From Muricea muricata (taxonomy: Eukaryota; Cnidaria; Anthozoa; Malacalcyonacea; Plexauridae), in assembly GCA_963855995.1 (NCBI GenBank), contig OY979716.1, positions 25,907,418-25,971,417 of the forward strand: a DNA stretch of 64,000 nucleotides. Direction: 5' to 3'. Under the pieces are notes generated by a model. The model was not told the DNA's origin. It worked only from the letters and a program-made list of their open reading frames with translations, and did no database searches. Below are positions 1 to 11,954 of the stretch, in pieces. Position 1 is the stretch's first letter. Each line of letters begins with the position of its first letter. Made by a program: the position numbers and the translations under genes.

Positions 1-2
1 CC

Positions 3-515
3 GCTTCGGTAAGAAAGATAACAAGTCAAAATAAAGATAGGAGAGAAGATTTTGATGGGGAATATAGTTATAGGCTGATAGAATTTTCAAACTTAGCGAA
101 AGCATTTCAATCTTTGCATAACTGTGAATCAGGGGGAGAGTTGAGTGTTACTGATGATGAGGCTCGTAGATATGGAAATAGCGTTGTTATCATAATTGAG
201 TGCTCAAAGTGTGACACGAAAATTGAGCTTCAAACTTCTGGCAACAAAAGCAAAGGATGGAACCCTAAGAATTCTGTTGACATGAATCGCAGAATGGTTT
301 ACTCTGCAATGGAAATGGGAGTGGGGAGAGATGGTATGTCAGTGATGTGTGATGTCTTCAACATGCCTCCGCCTTGCCATCCCAATGCATGGAAAAATCA
401 TGTCACTGCACTGTACGAAGCTCACAAGAAAGCAGTATCTGAACAGTTCAAGAAAGCAAGAGATTTGTCATGTGTCAATTTTGATGTGTCAATTTTAAAA
501 ATACATCTTATGTAA
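3..515 (+). CDS. Mutator-like transposase-domain protein fragment (5' end off window)
   Basis: The reading frame is open from the left edge of the window, so the start lies outside it; the first in-window ATG is not needed. The protein shows a Cys-pair knuckle (IECSKC), then a stretch like VDMNRRMVYSAMEMGVGRDG followed by DVFNMPPP and a helical tail rich in Ala, Glu and Lys (about residues 85-165 of the visible part). This order matches, by eye, the Mutator-like transposase domain that occurs in many invertebrate mobile-element proteins, often beside a YqaJ nuclease. The last codons contain a short direct repeat (TTTTGATGTGTCAATTTT-like) and look non-homologous, so an exon end or decay near 470 is possible. 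Expected role: DNA-transposon protein. No catalytic triad can be judged in this piece. Confidence 0.55.
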   Translation, partial: ASVRKITSQNKDRREDFDGEYSYRLIEFSNLAKAFQSLHNCESGGELSVTDDEARRYGNSVVIIIECSKCDTKIELQTSGNKSKGWNPKNSVDMNRRMVYSAMEMGVGRDGMSVMCDVFNMPPPCHPNAWKNHVTALYEAHKKAVSEQFKKARDLSCVNFDVSILKIHLM

Positions 516-1000
516 ATCAAGGGAAATCTGTGCAATTATACAGGATCCCTTGCACTAATGATTTCTTTTGTATGTTTTTAATAAATTATTTTGATATAAA
601 TATACGATATTTACAATTTTCAATTGCCTAGTTTACCCATTTTGGACTGAAGTATACCTGAAAGAGAAAAGTGGGCGAGTTGTAAGAGAAAAGTAGGCAA
701 AGGGATTATTCCTGGATTTAATGTGGATGATGAGCAGGTCTCACCATTCGGTAGACTATCAACAAAGATTTTTGCAAAAGACGTATATGGTATGGTTGGA
801 TCCACAACGTAATGAATTGTAAAATCACGATTGTTTTTACCACAAAATTTTTTCACCCCTTACAAATGGAAACAGTTTGTATACAGTATGTTTCCATTCG
901 CAAAGGAACCCATATCGATTCTGGTGAATTTTTCTTTGGGATACGGTACGAAACTCGTATAAAATAATTTTATGAAATAATAGATTGTAACACGGATGCT
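516..1000. other. Intergenic, no recognisable feature
   Basis: AT-rich sequence between the transposase-like fragment and the assembly gap. I see no coding pattern, RNA gene or repeat structure. Confidence 0.5.
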
Positions 1001-1200
1001 NNNNNNNNNNNNNNNNNNNNNNNNNNNNNNNNNNNNNNNNNNNNNNNNNNNNNNNNNNNNNNNNNNNNNNNNNNNNNNNNNNNNNNNNNNNNNNNNNNNN
1101 NNNNNNNNNNNNNNNNNNNNNNNNNNNNNNNNNNNNNNNNNNNNNNNNNNNNNNNNNNNNNNNNNNNNNNNNNNNNNNNNNNNNNNNNNNNNNNNNNNNN
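1001..1200. other. Assembly gap (200 N)
   Basis: A run of exactly 200 N directly abuts a (TA)n tract. The round number suggests a placeholder gap caused by the dinucleotide repeat, so the true length is unknown. Confidence 0.97.
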
Positions 1201-1394
<194 letters not shown>

Positions 1395-1397
1395 TAT

Positions 1398-1552
1398 AGG
1401 TTATCATATGAGAGGCGAGGTGATATCAGTTTTATCGCTCGAGAGACGATATCATATTTTGTCACGAGTGAGCGCAGCGAACGAGGGACAAAATATGATA
1501 TCGTAACGAGAGCGATAAAACTGATATTACCGAGTCTCGAATATGATAACCT
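1398..1552. mobile_element. Small foldback (hairpin) element
   Basis: Two arms of about 65 bases (1398-1462 and 1487-1552) are near-perfect reverse complements around a 24-base loop. The ends read AGGTTATCATATGAGAG and its complement. Each arm contains GATATCAGTTTTATCGCTC. This is a typical short non-autonomous foldback sitting at the end of the (TA)n tract. The superfamily is not identified. Confidence 0.8.
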
Positions 1553-1553
1553 A

Positions 1554-1914
1554 TTTATCACATACTTGTGCCTTTATCTAGAGCAAAAACCAGATTATAT
1601 TTTCAAATTATTTACACTTCGAGTACATTTCAAAATGAATTCAAAATGATTGCTGAAAATACGCTAAACAGGTAAAATTAAAAAAACAAACCAAAAATAA
1701 CTTATCTTTTAATAGCTGCAAATTTCTTTGTGTTATTTTCCTTGTATTATTCAATATTTTTATTCTTATCTGTCTATCGATCCTTCAGTCGGACGGCATT
1801 TTTGTTTTGAGCGGGACAAAAAACGATATCGCAGGACAAAAAACGATATCACGGGACATATCGTTTTTATGTCACCGTGTTATCGCCCGGATAAAGGCAC
1901 AAGTATGTGATAAA
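1554..1914. mobile_element. Terminal-inverted-repeat element, 361 bp
   Basis: TTTATCACATACTTGTGCC at 1554 recurs as its reverse complement ending at 1914, giving inverted ends of about 25 bp. The interior holds repeated ACGATATC motifs (about 1831-1870) that also occur in the hairpin just to the left. The two structures may therefore be parts of one composite element. No coding capacity is seen. Confidence 0.65.
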
Positions 1915-4900
1915 TATATATATATTTACTCTTTACAATTTCATTTATTTATTTATTAAAAAAAATTTATACTCCATTGATTTTTACTCAGTTGCTATTT
2001 TATGTTATTTATAGTTACATGATATAACTATGATTGATTTATAAACATTTCCCCCCGAGGCTATTACACCATTGGCCTGTAAGATATTTTTAAGCGGTGT
2101 ATTTACATCAACCGAGTTTAATTTTTTGTTAGCGGTAGTTTCCGGAACCCCATTATTTAGCCAATTTTATTAAGCTGTAAGCTATTAATAAAATGAAGTT
2201 AATGAGGAAACGTTCTGATCAGATTACGGTTTATAATGTCTTGGTTTTGGCAAAACCAGACATGCATCCTGCATGCGGCACAATTAGGTTGTCATCATGT
2301 CAGATATACGCCAGACTCGTTCCAAGGTGCATGATTTAGAGCATGCAAATGAGTGATGCACGTGAATAACAAATAATTCTCCTCTAGCCAATGAAAACTG
2401 TGACTTTGTCAAGCGCGAAACAATAACCAATCGCAAGCGAAGCTTAACTGAATACAAAGCGAAACGCGCACTGAATTTCATTATATTGCATTTGGGCTCG
2501 CTCAAGCCGGTACGCGGCTAAAAGTTTCAACAAAAATCGTTTTTCGTAAAAACGCCAAACGGATTTCTAACCGCAATAATCGATCTCGATCAACGGCGGC
2601 AATAGTGATACGGAGAGTTTACGACGCCAATGTACTGAGAGAGGACTACCTAACCATGGACCAAAGAATGCTTTAGTCTCTCGGCTACAACAGCGCGCAA
2701 CCAGTTCGTCTTCGAGGCCAACGGTAGATGCCGCAGGGAACGAAAATTTGCCCTCTACGTCGACATTTGCTTAACGTGACAACCCACAATCTTCGTTATT
2801 TACCGAGGACCACTTGGCGCATATAAGATATGATCAATTGTTTCTCGTAGCGTGGAAGAATCGGTAGCCGTTATAGCAACCAGTGCGGCCCGTGCCGCTG
2901 TCGAAGCCATGTCCACGAATCACGATGTCTCAACAAGGTTGTTACAACAGCCGTTCTAGACGAGATCGCGGTCAACACGTACGGCAGATTCTTGTCCAAA
3001 CCCAACGTCGAGCGTCGCGTCTCAGTCCTGTAGAAGAGCTTGTATAGTGTCTCCAGCATCGTTTCAAGCATACGTGTATACTAGCTGTTGACGCAGTTTC
3101 TTCCCTGCGCTCTGGCGAGTACGGTACAGCAGATATTGCAACAACACCAACGTCTGAAGGGGATTGTGGCACCTAGTTCAGTGTCGCATCTGATATTACA
3201 TTTATCATGATGTGCGCTAGCTGTATATGGTATCGTAAGTATTCAGGGCATTCCAAAATTTTTGTTGCATATTTTGTTTAAAATCTAATCAAAATGCACA
3301 CAATTTGTCATTTGTGGTAGAACACGAGCATAAATAAGGCTTGCCAAGAGAGATTATTGTGTAATCTTACCTGATCTAATCAGCTGAATATATTTTAATG
3401 CGTTTTAGACATGCGATACAAATATGATTGCTTTCCTAGATGAGATATCTTGAGAAATATTGAGCACAAGATCTGTATTTGACACATATCAAGAAATTCT
3501 ATCCCATTATTAAGACCAGTGGAAAAAAAAATTTTTTTCTGCTTTCACAAAGGAAAATCTATTTCTTCAAACTATACTTAAATTTCAATGTTTACTTCCA
3601 AAATTAATATTAATTCTAGCGGCATTCGGCATCTTATTGGTATGGTAATGGTAATGGTTTTAATAACATATGACAATAGCTATATACAGCTAAACTATCA
3701 CATGTTTACAAGTAATATTAGAACAATAATTACCGTTCCGAACTTATATATATATATATTTACATTTTCAATTTTAAATTAGAGTTAAATTTTGACACAG
3801 TTTATTTATTTCAAATTTGTTTCTGCTAAAGTTGCATAACCAAACACTATACTGACTCGTGAGGCATATAGCGGCTTGCACAGTGAGTTAAGCATCGCTA
3901 GCTGTAAGTCTGCGCGCGCTGCTCGGAATTGCAAAGTACAAGCTTCAGTTTATCGATTAAGGCGCAGTCGATTTGTAAAACTAACGATAAAAGTTTCCAA
4001 AAATATCGAAAATGAAGACCACAGCAAAACAATGTTTTGAATATGCCAAGTTATTTTTATTCTTGCCATAAAACACAAGCATGCTGAACTGATTAAATAG
4101 TGATGAACAAATATTTCAAAAAGGCTAGAATGGTCAGCTCTGTTTTCCGTATTACCAGTGGTTTCATCATTAAGTTGTAATATAGGAGCTTTATGGGGAA
4201 GCTGCTGGATTTGTCTGGCCCCATCCAGGTTTCCTGTATCCAGGTTTTTCCCGGCCACCCTGATGATCCAGCTGTAATAAAACCAGTGGTAATGCCTAAA
4301 CAGCAAGTCTTACCATTTCCTAGCAAAAGCTGTCTTCTATATGACTACAGCTGTTGTGGGAGTTGGTTGTTCGTCTATGGGGAATACACATTCTGTGTAT
4401 TTGTGGGGATGAAACGCTCCTGATTGTCACGTTCAAGCCCATAGACTCACGCTTATTTATTGTAATGATAGATCAGTTGAATCTGAAGAACTGTCCAACT
4501 GTGTATAAAGTTGGTCTGATAGGTATTGAGAGTATAGCTATCTCCTTGGTATGCGCGTGTGCGCATATTTAACGTTCTGTCGCGTGTGCGCTTAACGGAA
4601 GGAACTGTGTGTACAGTTGCATAGCTATCTCCTTTGATATATAACAATCTAATGAACAATCTAGTATAATGTAACATGAGTCTTTGGGATGACGTTTTGA
4701 CCATATTTTGTAACCAAGACCAAGAGTGTTTCACCCCGAAACCCCTTCTCCCACAAAAGCTTGCGTGTGTGTATTTCTTATGTTATCGCGCATCATTGCG
4801 AGCCTTGACCACAGAACAGCTTTAATCATTAATACCCCATTAACCTTAATGGCTACTACTTAGACATGTTGAGACTTGTAAAATAGAATTTAACAGACTG

Positions 4901-7143
4901 GTTGCTATGGGTAAAAGTTTATATGCTTTTCTGATTGATTGTACTCCACCTTAAAAACAAAGCATCCTGCATGCTCTGTCTCTTTATCCATAGTTTTGGA
5001 TGAAATCACTTTAGGATCGGAGTGAATTAAATATACAATTCATATGTTTGAGCCACGCTTTTCTACTGGTAAAAAGAATGCAGCTAGTTGCAGTGTCATC
5101 ATTAAATTAGGTCCATTGGTTATTTTATGATTCCAGCCCTATATACTTTTTCATAAAGATTTCTTGCTTAATTAACAGCAAAGTATGTCAACATCTTCCT
5201 AGTGAATATCATATGGACAAATTCTCATGTATTCTCAATGTATTTAGCATGGTATAGGATGGATAGCTAGCTTATTTCTCAATCATAACTAAGGTCATCA
5301 TCACTCTCAATGTCATTACTCTGATTATTGGCAATTTTGCACCTTCCGAGCTCAAACTCTGACAACCAATGTGGTAGGTTAGTGAATGAATTTTTTAGAT
5401 TTCTGAAGACAACTTTCAGAGTTTAAGTTTTAAATGAACAAATAATAACTACCTAATATATGCTTTTTTTAGTGGGTAGTTTAATACTAGAGTAGTTTGG
5501 AGAGGCCCAAAATCCAATATTGACTCAATACTTGAATAGAGAATACATGGTAGAATTCTAAGAGAATGGATCTTCTTTACTTTGTGTTCTTGATATAAAT
5601 TACAGGACATTCAAAACTGTCAAATTGAAATGCAAATAAACTAACCTGAAAATTGGATTTATACAATCAGACTTTGTATTCATAAAGCAATTTGGCCCAT
5701 CGAAAACAGCTAGTAAATTAGAAAAACTATAGCAAATCGTAGTGTGGATCATAGCAACATGCTTTGCGAGCGTGCACGTGGAGTTAGACGCTCGTTGCCC
5801 ATGATGCTTTGCGAGTAGCTGTCCAAACTACCCTGTACTGTGGTTACAGATTTTTACACTGTTGTTACGGATTTTTACACTCCTGTTTGGGATTAACTAC
5901 ACTGAAATAGAGACCAATCACAGTCGAGATACCTCTCCTGGTATATTAATAATTCTAAAACCACATCACAAGACGCTTATTGTTCTGTCTATTTGTGCAT
6001 AATTTGCTCGCTTTTGTTGATTTCAATGAAACAGAAGCAAAACTGATACGCCTCACCCTTGTACTTGCCGAGCGTGAATCGAACTATAAAGATGGAGCGA
6101 CAATGTTATTCCAAGCAGTAATTCTTTTGATACAATAACTACAATGAACACGCAATTTGATTGGTCAATACCCGTGCAGGATGAGACAATCCTGTACGCC
6201 GGGAAATTTGAAAGTTGATATCGCTTCCCATTTACGAGATTGTTATACGGGTTTAAAATTGCCGACAAAAGCTATTTCGTCTTCTGGAATCATCAGATAA
6301 TGAAGGCAGAGTTAAATATTAAAGTATAAAGTAGAGAAACTAATCGTTTATGTTGTCAAACGTTTATATTGGGTTGTATACTTGTCTCCTTGTTTATTTT
6401 GGCTATAAATTTAACTGAAATACGATTTTTTGCATTCGAATTCATATATTTTTGTTTTTCTTTAAGCTGTAGCGAAGAAAAATACAACCGTTTTAATTAG
6501 CATAAAGAAACTAAGTTATATTCGCTACAATGCTTTCTAGTACGGGAACTGTACTTAAAATGCTTGTATTTTTTTAGTTTTTTTTTGCTTACATAAAAAT
6601 ACAAAATTAAAAATGAAACTTACATATCCTCTACTTTTGGCTGATCCTTAACATTAGTTTTTTACAATATCTGCTCCTCGTTTTGATACCAATCTGTGTC
6701 TCAATTAAAGTACTCTGAGATTTAGAGCAAAAGGGTACAAAACAAAAATGTTGTGCGAAATGTTTTAAACATGTCTTACGTACGGCCGAATGCCGAGAAA
6801 ATTACAGTTGACCATTCATGGAAGGATTGCGTACTTCATCAAATGCTTTAAAAATGTCAAGCGTTGTTTCAATGCAGTTATTTTATAAAACAATTACCAA
6901 ATGGCTTTTCGGACAGCGCAAAGCAAGCCGAAATCTCGCAATATTATGCAAGCATCAATCACGTTATCCTCCACAAAAAACCATTCGGTAATCCTTTAGG
7001 AAAAGGCACCACGCATACTTCATTATATTTTCATGGTTTCAATCCAATAATCAAAAAAACTTGACACCCCCCGTTATTGACAACTAGATATTTCTCTATA
7101 AATTTGGCTAATTTATTAGCTTTTCTTGGCCAAACATCAAACA
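1915..7143. other. Long stretch without recognisable genes
   Basis: About 5.2 kb of AT-rich sequence. Short open frames occur (for example 3950-4306 on the minus strand) but show no motif, no coding-like composition and no partner exon that I can defend. Minor structure is present: a repeated TAGCTATCTCCTT near 4540 and 4620, and a doubled GATTTTTACACT near 5850-5880. I see nothing else. Confidence 0.4.
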
Positions 7144-7455
7144 TCAAAACATCAACCATGACTTTATATTCACTATGTTCCGGTTTCTCGAGGATGCAAG
7201 CAATTGCTCACCTGGATCTTCTAGGATTAAATTCATTAATGCAGCAACAGGAGGATGAAGATCAAGTTTAGTAAGATCAATTTCAGAACTGCTAATATCT
7301 GGATAATCTTTCAAGAATCTTTCTTTATCTTCTACAGAAACATCTATTTCCACAAATTCCTCCAATCTCTTCTTGTGCTTTGCTTCTAGATTATCAATTG
7401 ATCCCTGGATCCAAATATTACATTGTTTTTTGCCTTGGTTGCGGTTTGAGCTCAT
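7144..7455 (-). CDS. Hypothetical protein, acidic/charged, 103 aa
   Basis: An ATG-initiated minus-strand frame of 103 residues. Its first 85 residues read like real protein: a hydrophilic N-terminus, a charged helical segment (LEAKHKKRLEEFVEIDV) and an acidic turn (DYPDISSSEIDLTKLDLHP) followed by an amphipathic segment. The last 15 or so residues look non-coding, so a splice donor near 7190 is plausible. The foldback at 7514 starts 59 bases upstream of the ATG. I do not recognise the family. A chance frame remains possible. Confidence 0.35.
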   Translation of the reverse strand: MSSNRNQGKKQCNIWIQGSIDNLEAKHKKRLEEFVEIDVSVEDKERFLKDYPDISSSEIDLTKLDLHPPVAALMNLILEDPGEQLLASSRNRNIVNIKSWLMF

Positions 7456-7513
7456 GATGGGACATGTTGTGTCTCGTTGCTTGTTTGCTGCGGAAAGAAT
7501 TTTTTTAGATGCA

Positions 7514-7863
7514 ATGGACCGTTCCCCTATTCAACAAACTTTTGAACTTGGAAAATCAATTAGCAAAACTGGAAAGGGCATTCTAAATTTCGTACAATTG
7601 TCACGTTAGGTAGTGAAATATTGTAAAATGTAGAAAATACAGTCTTGTAAAGTTGGCGAAATTTGTATACTTTTGTATTACGAACGGAAAAGCGTTACCA
7701 CTGTGTGGAAATGTGGTAACTCTTTTTCCCGCGTAATACAAAAGTATACAAAATTCGCAAATTTTACATTACTTAACAATTTCACTAAATTTAGAAAGCT
7801 CTTTCCAACTGTGCTAAAATTGTTTACGAATTTAAAAGTTTGTCTAATTGGGGAATGGTCCAT
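7514..7863. mobile_element. Foldback MITE, 350 bp
   Basis: The outer ends ATGGACCGTTCCCC and GGGGAATGGTCCAT are inverted. The whole element folds on itself, with inner arms GCGAAATTTGTATACTTTTG and its complement around about 7655-7750. A loop of about 45 bases lies between. No reading frame of interest is inside. The superfamily and target duplication are unclear. Confidence 0.75.
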
Positions 7864-7983
7864 TACTTGGAGAATAAATTGGTTGTCAGCATTCACATGT
7901 ATAGAAGTGACAAGATCTACGCAGAAACGATAGGCACTTATAGTACGTATTCCATACAAGGTAAGTGATTGTACAATATGCAA

Positions 7984-8040
7984 GAGCATATACACGACGC
8001 TGAAGAGCATTTACACGACGCTGAAGAGCATATACATAAC
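7984..8040. repeat. 21-bp tandem repeat (GAGCATATACACGACGCTGAA)
   Basis: Just under three units of a 21-bp motif. The same motif occurs in opposite orientation at about 18988-19050, so the pair marks a dispersed repeat family or the two ends of a larger, heavily rearranged structure. Confidence 0.75.
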
Positions 8041-8887
8041 GCCCGAAAATAACAACATGGCGCATACAGAGAGAGGCTCAGCCTTACTCGCCCTTCGGGC
8101 TCGCGCTTTAGCTAAATTTGCACTGCATGAAAAAAGACATATTCTAACGTATTCACATGTGAATATGGGTATGAATAAGATGCATATCAAAGGGATATTC
8201 TGATGCGCAATACTAGTCTGAATATTGTAAGTATTCGATGGTATTCCGAATGCGAATATCATTTGAATATGGCACGTATTCTATACCATAATCTGACCTA
8301 GAATATGTGACTGTGGAGATCGAATTAGTCGTCTCGGTGTTTCCATTATTTGTGATATTCTTAAATTCATGTGATATGTGATCATGTGTCAAGACCGAGA
8401 AAAAAAAAATACGGAATGCGAATGTGTTAGCAAGGAATTGTAAGGAATATCGGAAGAGACAAGGATTGCGTGAAAATGCAACTCATGCATAAATAATAAA
8501 TTGTACGGCTTGTTGCTTATATATGTTTTGTTATTTGTTTTGTTCATTTCGTCGTAATTCACGAATGTTCAATATTTGATTATCCATTTTGAAAAGGAGA
8601 TATGTCAAAAGCTGCCGGCCTGCCGCTGTTTTGTGTGGAGATTTTGTGAACAAACTTCGATCGCTGAAAATATAAAAGCTAACGTTAGTGCGTTCTTAGG
8701 TACTATATAAATTAGTATACTGTTTTTAACTTTCATGTTTTCAATATTAAATCTTGTTATTAATGTTTGTAAAGCATTGAGAAAATGGACCTGATATCAT
8801 TATTTTTACGGAATTTATTTTTATAGCTTACAAACGAATCATGTTTAGGAAACTTTATCACAGAATTGGCAAATTTATACTAGAGAC
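8041..8887. other. Intergenic with a CACTGCATGAAAAA repeat end
   Basis: CACTGCATGAAAAA followed by ATATTCTAACG starts at 8121 and is found inverted ending at about 18758. Beyond it the sequence is rich in GAATAT palindromes. No coding signal is seen. Confidence 0.45.
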
Positions 8888-9270
8888 CCCCATTATGCGT
8901 CTGGGCGCATAATGCGTCCTTCTATATTGTTCGTCTGGTATAAAGACGGGACGCATAATCCGACGAACTATCAGGTAAACCACCACAATAATTTTTTTCT
9001 GGCTTTTTGCATCATGGTTTAAAATAGCCGGATTATTGTCTGTGTTAGAATAGCCGGATTATTCGTCTGTGTGCCGTCTTTATACACACAGACGCATAAT
9101 AGCTACGTCTAGACGAACTATCGTCGATAGTGCGTCTGTTCAGACGAAGAACCGAACATAGTTCGTCCAGACGCATAATGCGTCTTGCGCCCATCTTTAT
9201 ACTACAGACGCATAATCAGACGAATAATAAAACCTTGCCCAAGTTCGTCCAGACGCATGATGCGTCTCCA
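8888..9270. repeat. Cluster of GACGCATAATGCGTC palindromes
   Basis: At least seven copies or half-copies of a 15-base palindrome, GACGCATAATGCGTC, occur near 8892, 8906, 8951, 9091, 9172, 9208 and 9253. Interspersed are (A)GACGAACTA and GTTCGTCCAGACGCAT units. Local pairs such as TATAAAGACGG and CCGTCTTTATA are inverted. The arrangement looks like nested small foldbacks rather than simple tandem repetition. Confidence 0.7.
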
Positions 9271-9313
9271 GTATAAAAACGACTGTTGATGCTTATAATG
9301 TGCCCGGAAATCA

Positions 9314-9600
9314 TAACCAAAAAACAAGCAAGGTTTAACAACGGTTTCGTATTTCGTTGCCGCTAAATTGCGCGCATTTCGCGACCGCGTGTTTGACAAG
9401 CTTTACATAGAGTCAGTTGTTTGTGCTCTGTTACAAACATACGGACTGCTCGGAAAAAGCGAAAAAGCTGGTGAGAAAGGAAGAAAGAAAGGCCAAACAA
9501 AGAGTGGAAAATGTCAAAGAAATTGAAGCTACTGTGGCAGCAAAAAGGGAAGAAACAAGCCGACAAAGACTACAAAAGTTGTCTAGAAAATATTACACGA
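9314..9600 (+). other. Possible small coding remnant, Lys/Glu-rich
   Basis: Two overlapping plus-strand frames look partly coding. One reads KLRAFRDRVFDKLYIESVVC (about 9363-9423). The other, from about 9440, is a strongly basic/acidic coiled-coil-like segment containing KKLVRKEERKAKQRVENVKE. A one-base shift near 9440-9480 would join them. I do not recognise the family and no start or stop can be fixed. It could be the broken 5' exon of an element protein. Confidence 0.25.
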
Positions 9601-10701
9601 TGTGGAAAGTAATTTGCATACATTTATTTGAATATAGTAAAGCGTGGACATGCCAGGCATATTTAATAAGCATGCCACTGGTTTGGTGGGACGTATTTAT
9701 TTTTATTTTGACACTATATACTTGTAGCTCATGGACGTGCTAATATTTAAAGGTAGGTTACAGTCGCTTCTGCGCATGTGCGATAGGTTTGTTATGAGCG
9801 AGGAGCCTCCTCATAACAAGTTTCCAGTCCCATGGCGTAAATGGAAACACGCGCGACCGTCTGAATCATTCTCTGTTGTATTGCCAGGAGCGATGGCACA
9901 TCAAGTCCTGGCATAAAAACTGTTGCTTTGAGAGTTTCAAGATCAAACAATTAATATTGGATTCTGAAAATGCGGCAAATCGCGACGCCTAAAGGTTTAA
10001 TTATTCGCGTTCGGTAGCTTTTGCTTCAGATGCTGTGGGTTTCGTTCGAGACTTCGAATCGCACTACAGAATATTCACAAGTCACGACATGCTCACAGTC
10101 ACAGGCTCTGTCATGCAGAGTGGTAAGAAATATATTGTATTACTTTTACATAATAAGGAAATGTTAAGCTAGTTACGCTAGCTGAGTTCTATTGATAATA
10201 TTCAGGATGTATTTAGAAGTTGACAAGTATGTTTAAAACATGAAACAGTGTAGAGAGGAACCTTACTTGCAATCACAATTTTGGCAGAGAACCAATGTTA
10301 TCAAAACAAAATCACGATACTGTATATCACTCAATGAGTATATTGTGGATATGATCTATAACATAGCTAGCAATACATAGAGGATATTACACACACGTTC
10401 AGATTGGAACAAGCGAACAGAGAACATATAAATCCCAGGGGAAAACAAACGCGTTTTTCAAGCGTTACATATTTTTTTCACGTCTTCACTAGTGAAAATA
10501 TGGGAGATACGAGTGTTTTAGTTTACGGTGAAACACCCATAAAGCCATAACCATGTAATAAGTGAGCTTATTCGATGGCTTACACAGATATTGAGTGCAG
10601 GCTTCAACCGCTTGTACAAGGTGTGAAATAAATTATACATTTTATGTACGCCCTGTAGAATATTCAATTAAATTGTCGTATTCTCGATTCCATTAACTCT
10701 A

Positions 10702-11372
10702 CAGGGTGTCCCAAAAAAAACGGAACCCGCATAAATTAATTATGCAGTCGTTAAAAATATTATTCACATAATGTAATTATTATTCATAGTATTGTAATGA
10801 CTTGACATTTCTGTACCTCTGGGATTTCATATTTTTGTGCAGCATATGTCAAAGCAAAACATGTTAAAAGTAATGTCTTACATTAATTCTAAATGCAATT
10901 GTTTAAAATCAGTATTGTGTATTTTTTACACACGCTTATTTCAACCATGGGAATCTTATTACAACATTATAGCTGGAAAAAATGACATTTCTTTCCTGTC
11001 TTTCATTTTTGTGGTTTTTGAACAACTGTGCGGAATTTAAGATTCAGTTCAGTGCTGTCAATCAGTGGCGGATCTAGCGTAAGTCAAAATAAATTACCAC
11101 AGCTCATTCTAGGATATATTTACATTTTAAAATACCTTCAAAGCAACTTCATTGGTTAGATTTTATTCTTTTGAAATTCATAACCTATGACATTGTTATA
11201 AAGTTATTTTGAATTTAAAATTGAACTGCTATAATTTATTTTGACTTACCCTGGATCCGCCACTGCTGTCAATTTGAGAATCATAATGCATACAACATTA
11301 ATTTATGCGGCTTTCGTTTTAAGTGCATACATAATTGATTTATGCGGGTTCCGTTTTTTTTGGGACACCCTG
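10702..11372. mobile_element. Tc1/mariner-type MITE with TA duplication
   Basis: The ends CAGGGTGTCCCAAAAAAAA and its complement are inverted and extend about 35-40 bp through CGGAACCCGCATAAAT. TA dinucleotides flank both sides (10700-10701 and 11373-11374). No transposase remains; the interior is AT-rich and carries a nested hAT MITE. It lies at the inner edge of the left arm of the 6-kb foldback and has no counterpart by the right arm, so it inserted afterwards. Confidence 0.85.
11063..11265. mobile_element. hAT-type MITE, 203 bp, with 8-bp target duplication
   Basis: The element begins CAGTGGCGGATCTAG and ends CTGGATCCGCCACTG. The 8-bp sequence CTGTCAAT sits on both sides (11055-11062 and 11266-11273). 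Inner arms AAGTCAAAATAAATTA pair as well. End sequence and 8-bp duplication are diagnostic for hAT. It is inserted inside the Tc1/mariner-type MITE, so it is the younger of the two. Confidence 0.92.
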
Positions 11373-11373
11373 T

Positions 11374-11954
11374 ATAGTATAGTAACTTTTACAATCCGTT
11401 TCCCAAACAAATTCAAAGTAATAAGTGAACTCAAAGCCGCGAAGCGAGATGCGGAAATTGCGAGTTTGAATATCCGGTATTAAAATTGTCGGTGTATCTT
11501 AGGCGTTGATGTCTCTGGAAGTGTTAATTTTGTGTTTCAAGCATAATAACCTGGAATATAACTGTTATACTGTATACAGTTTTTTACTACGTATTATAAT
11601 CCCAGATTCAATATAATGCAATACAAGCACAATATGTGCTCTCGTCGTGATATTATATCGTATAAACATGATATAATGCTCTCGTCCAGGTGCACCACAT
11701 AGGCATAGATGTGATTTTGGTTGCTTGATCGAGAATTTAGCCTGATGTTTGACGTACAGTAATTGTCGCTCATTTTCTCTTCTGTTGAATCACAACAAAA
11801 TACGCGTGTGCGAACTGCCCAATTATGTAAAAATCCTGGCAAAATTTTCATGTATTTGCACCTGGATAATTTTATTATTTTACTTATTCTGAAATTTATA
11901 TGTAGTAGTTTCATACATTGAAATATAACACAACTGTTATCTAATATCATCGTA
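11374..11954. other. 3' region of the minus-strand LINE, no conserved coding
   Basis: Downstream (on the minus strand) of the RT stop codon. A frame of 118 codons at 11594-11950 shows no LINE motif. The usual post-RT region of CR1-like proteins (the cysteine/aromatic C-terminus) is absent, so the element is probably truncated or diverged here. Confidence 0.4.

Noticed and set aside
3950-4734. Overlapping frames of 70-118 codons near 4.0-4.7 kb on both strands
   Set aside because: No consistent frame, motif or splice structure; several mutually exclusive frames of similar quality.
11594-11950. 118-codon minus-strand frame after the LINE ORF2
   Set aside because: No resemblance to the LINE C-terminus and composition like non-coding AT-rich sequence.
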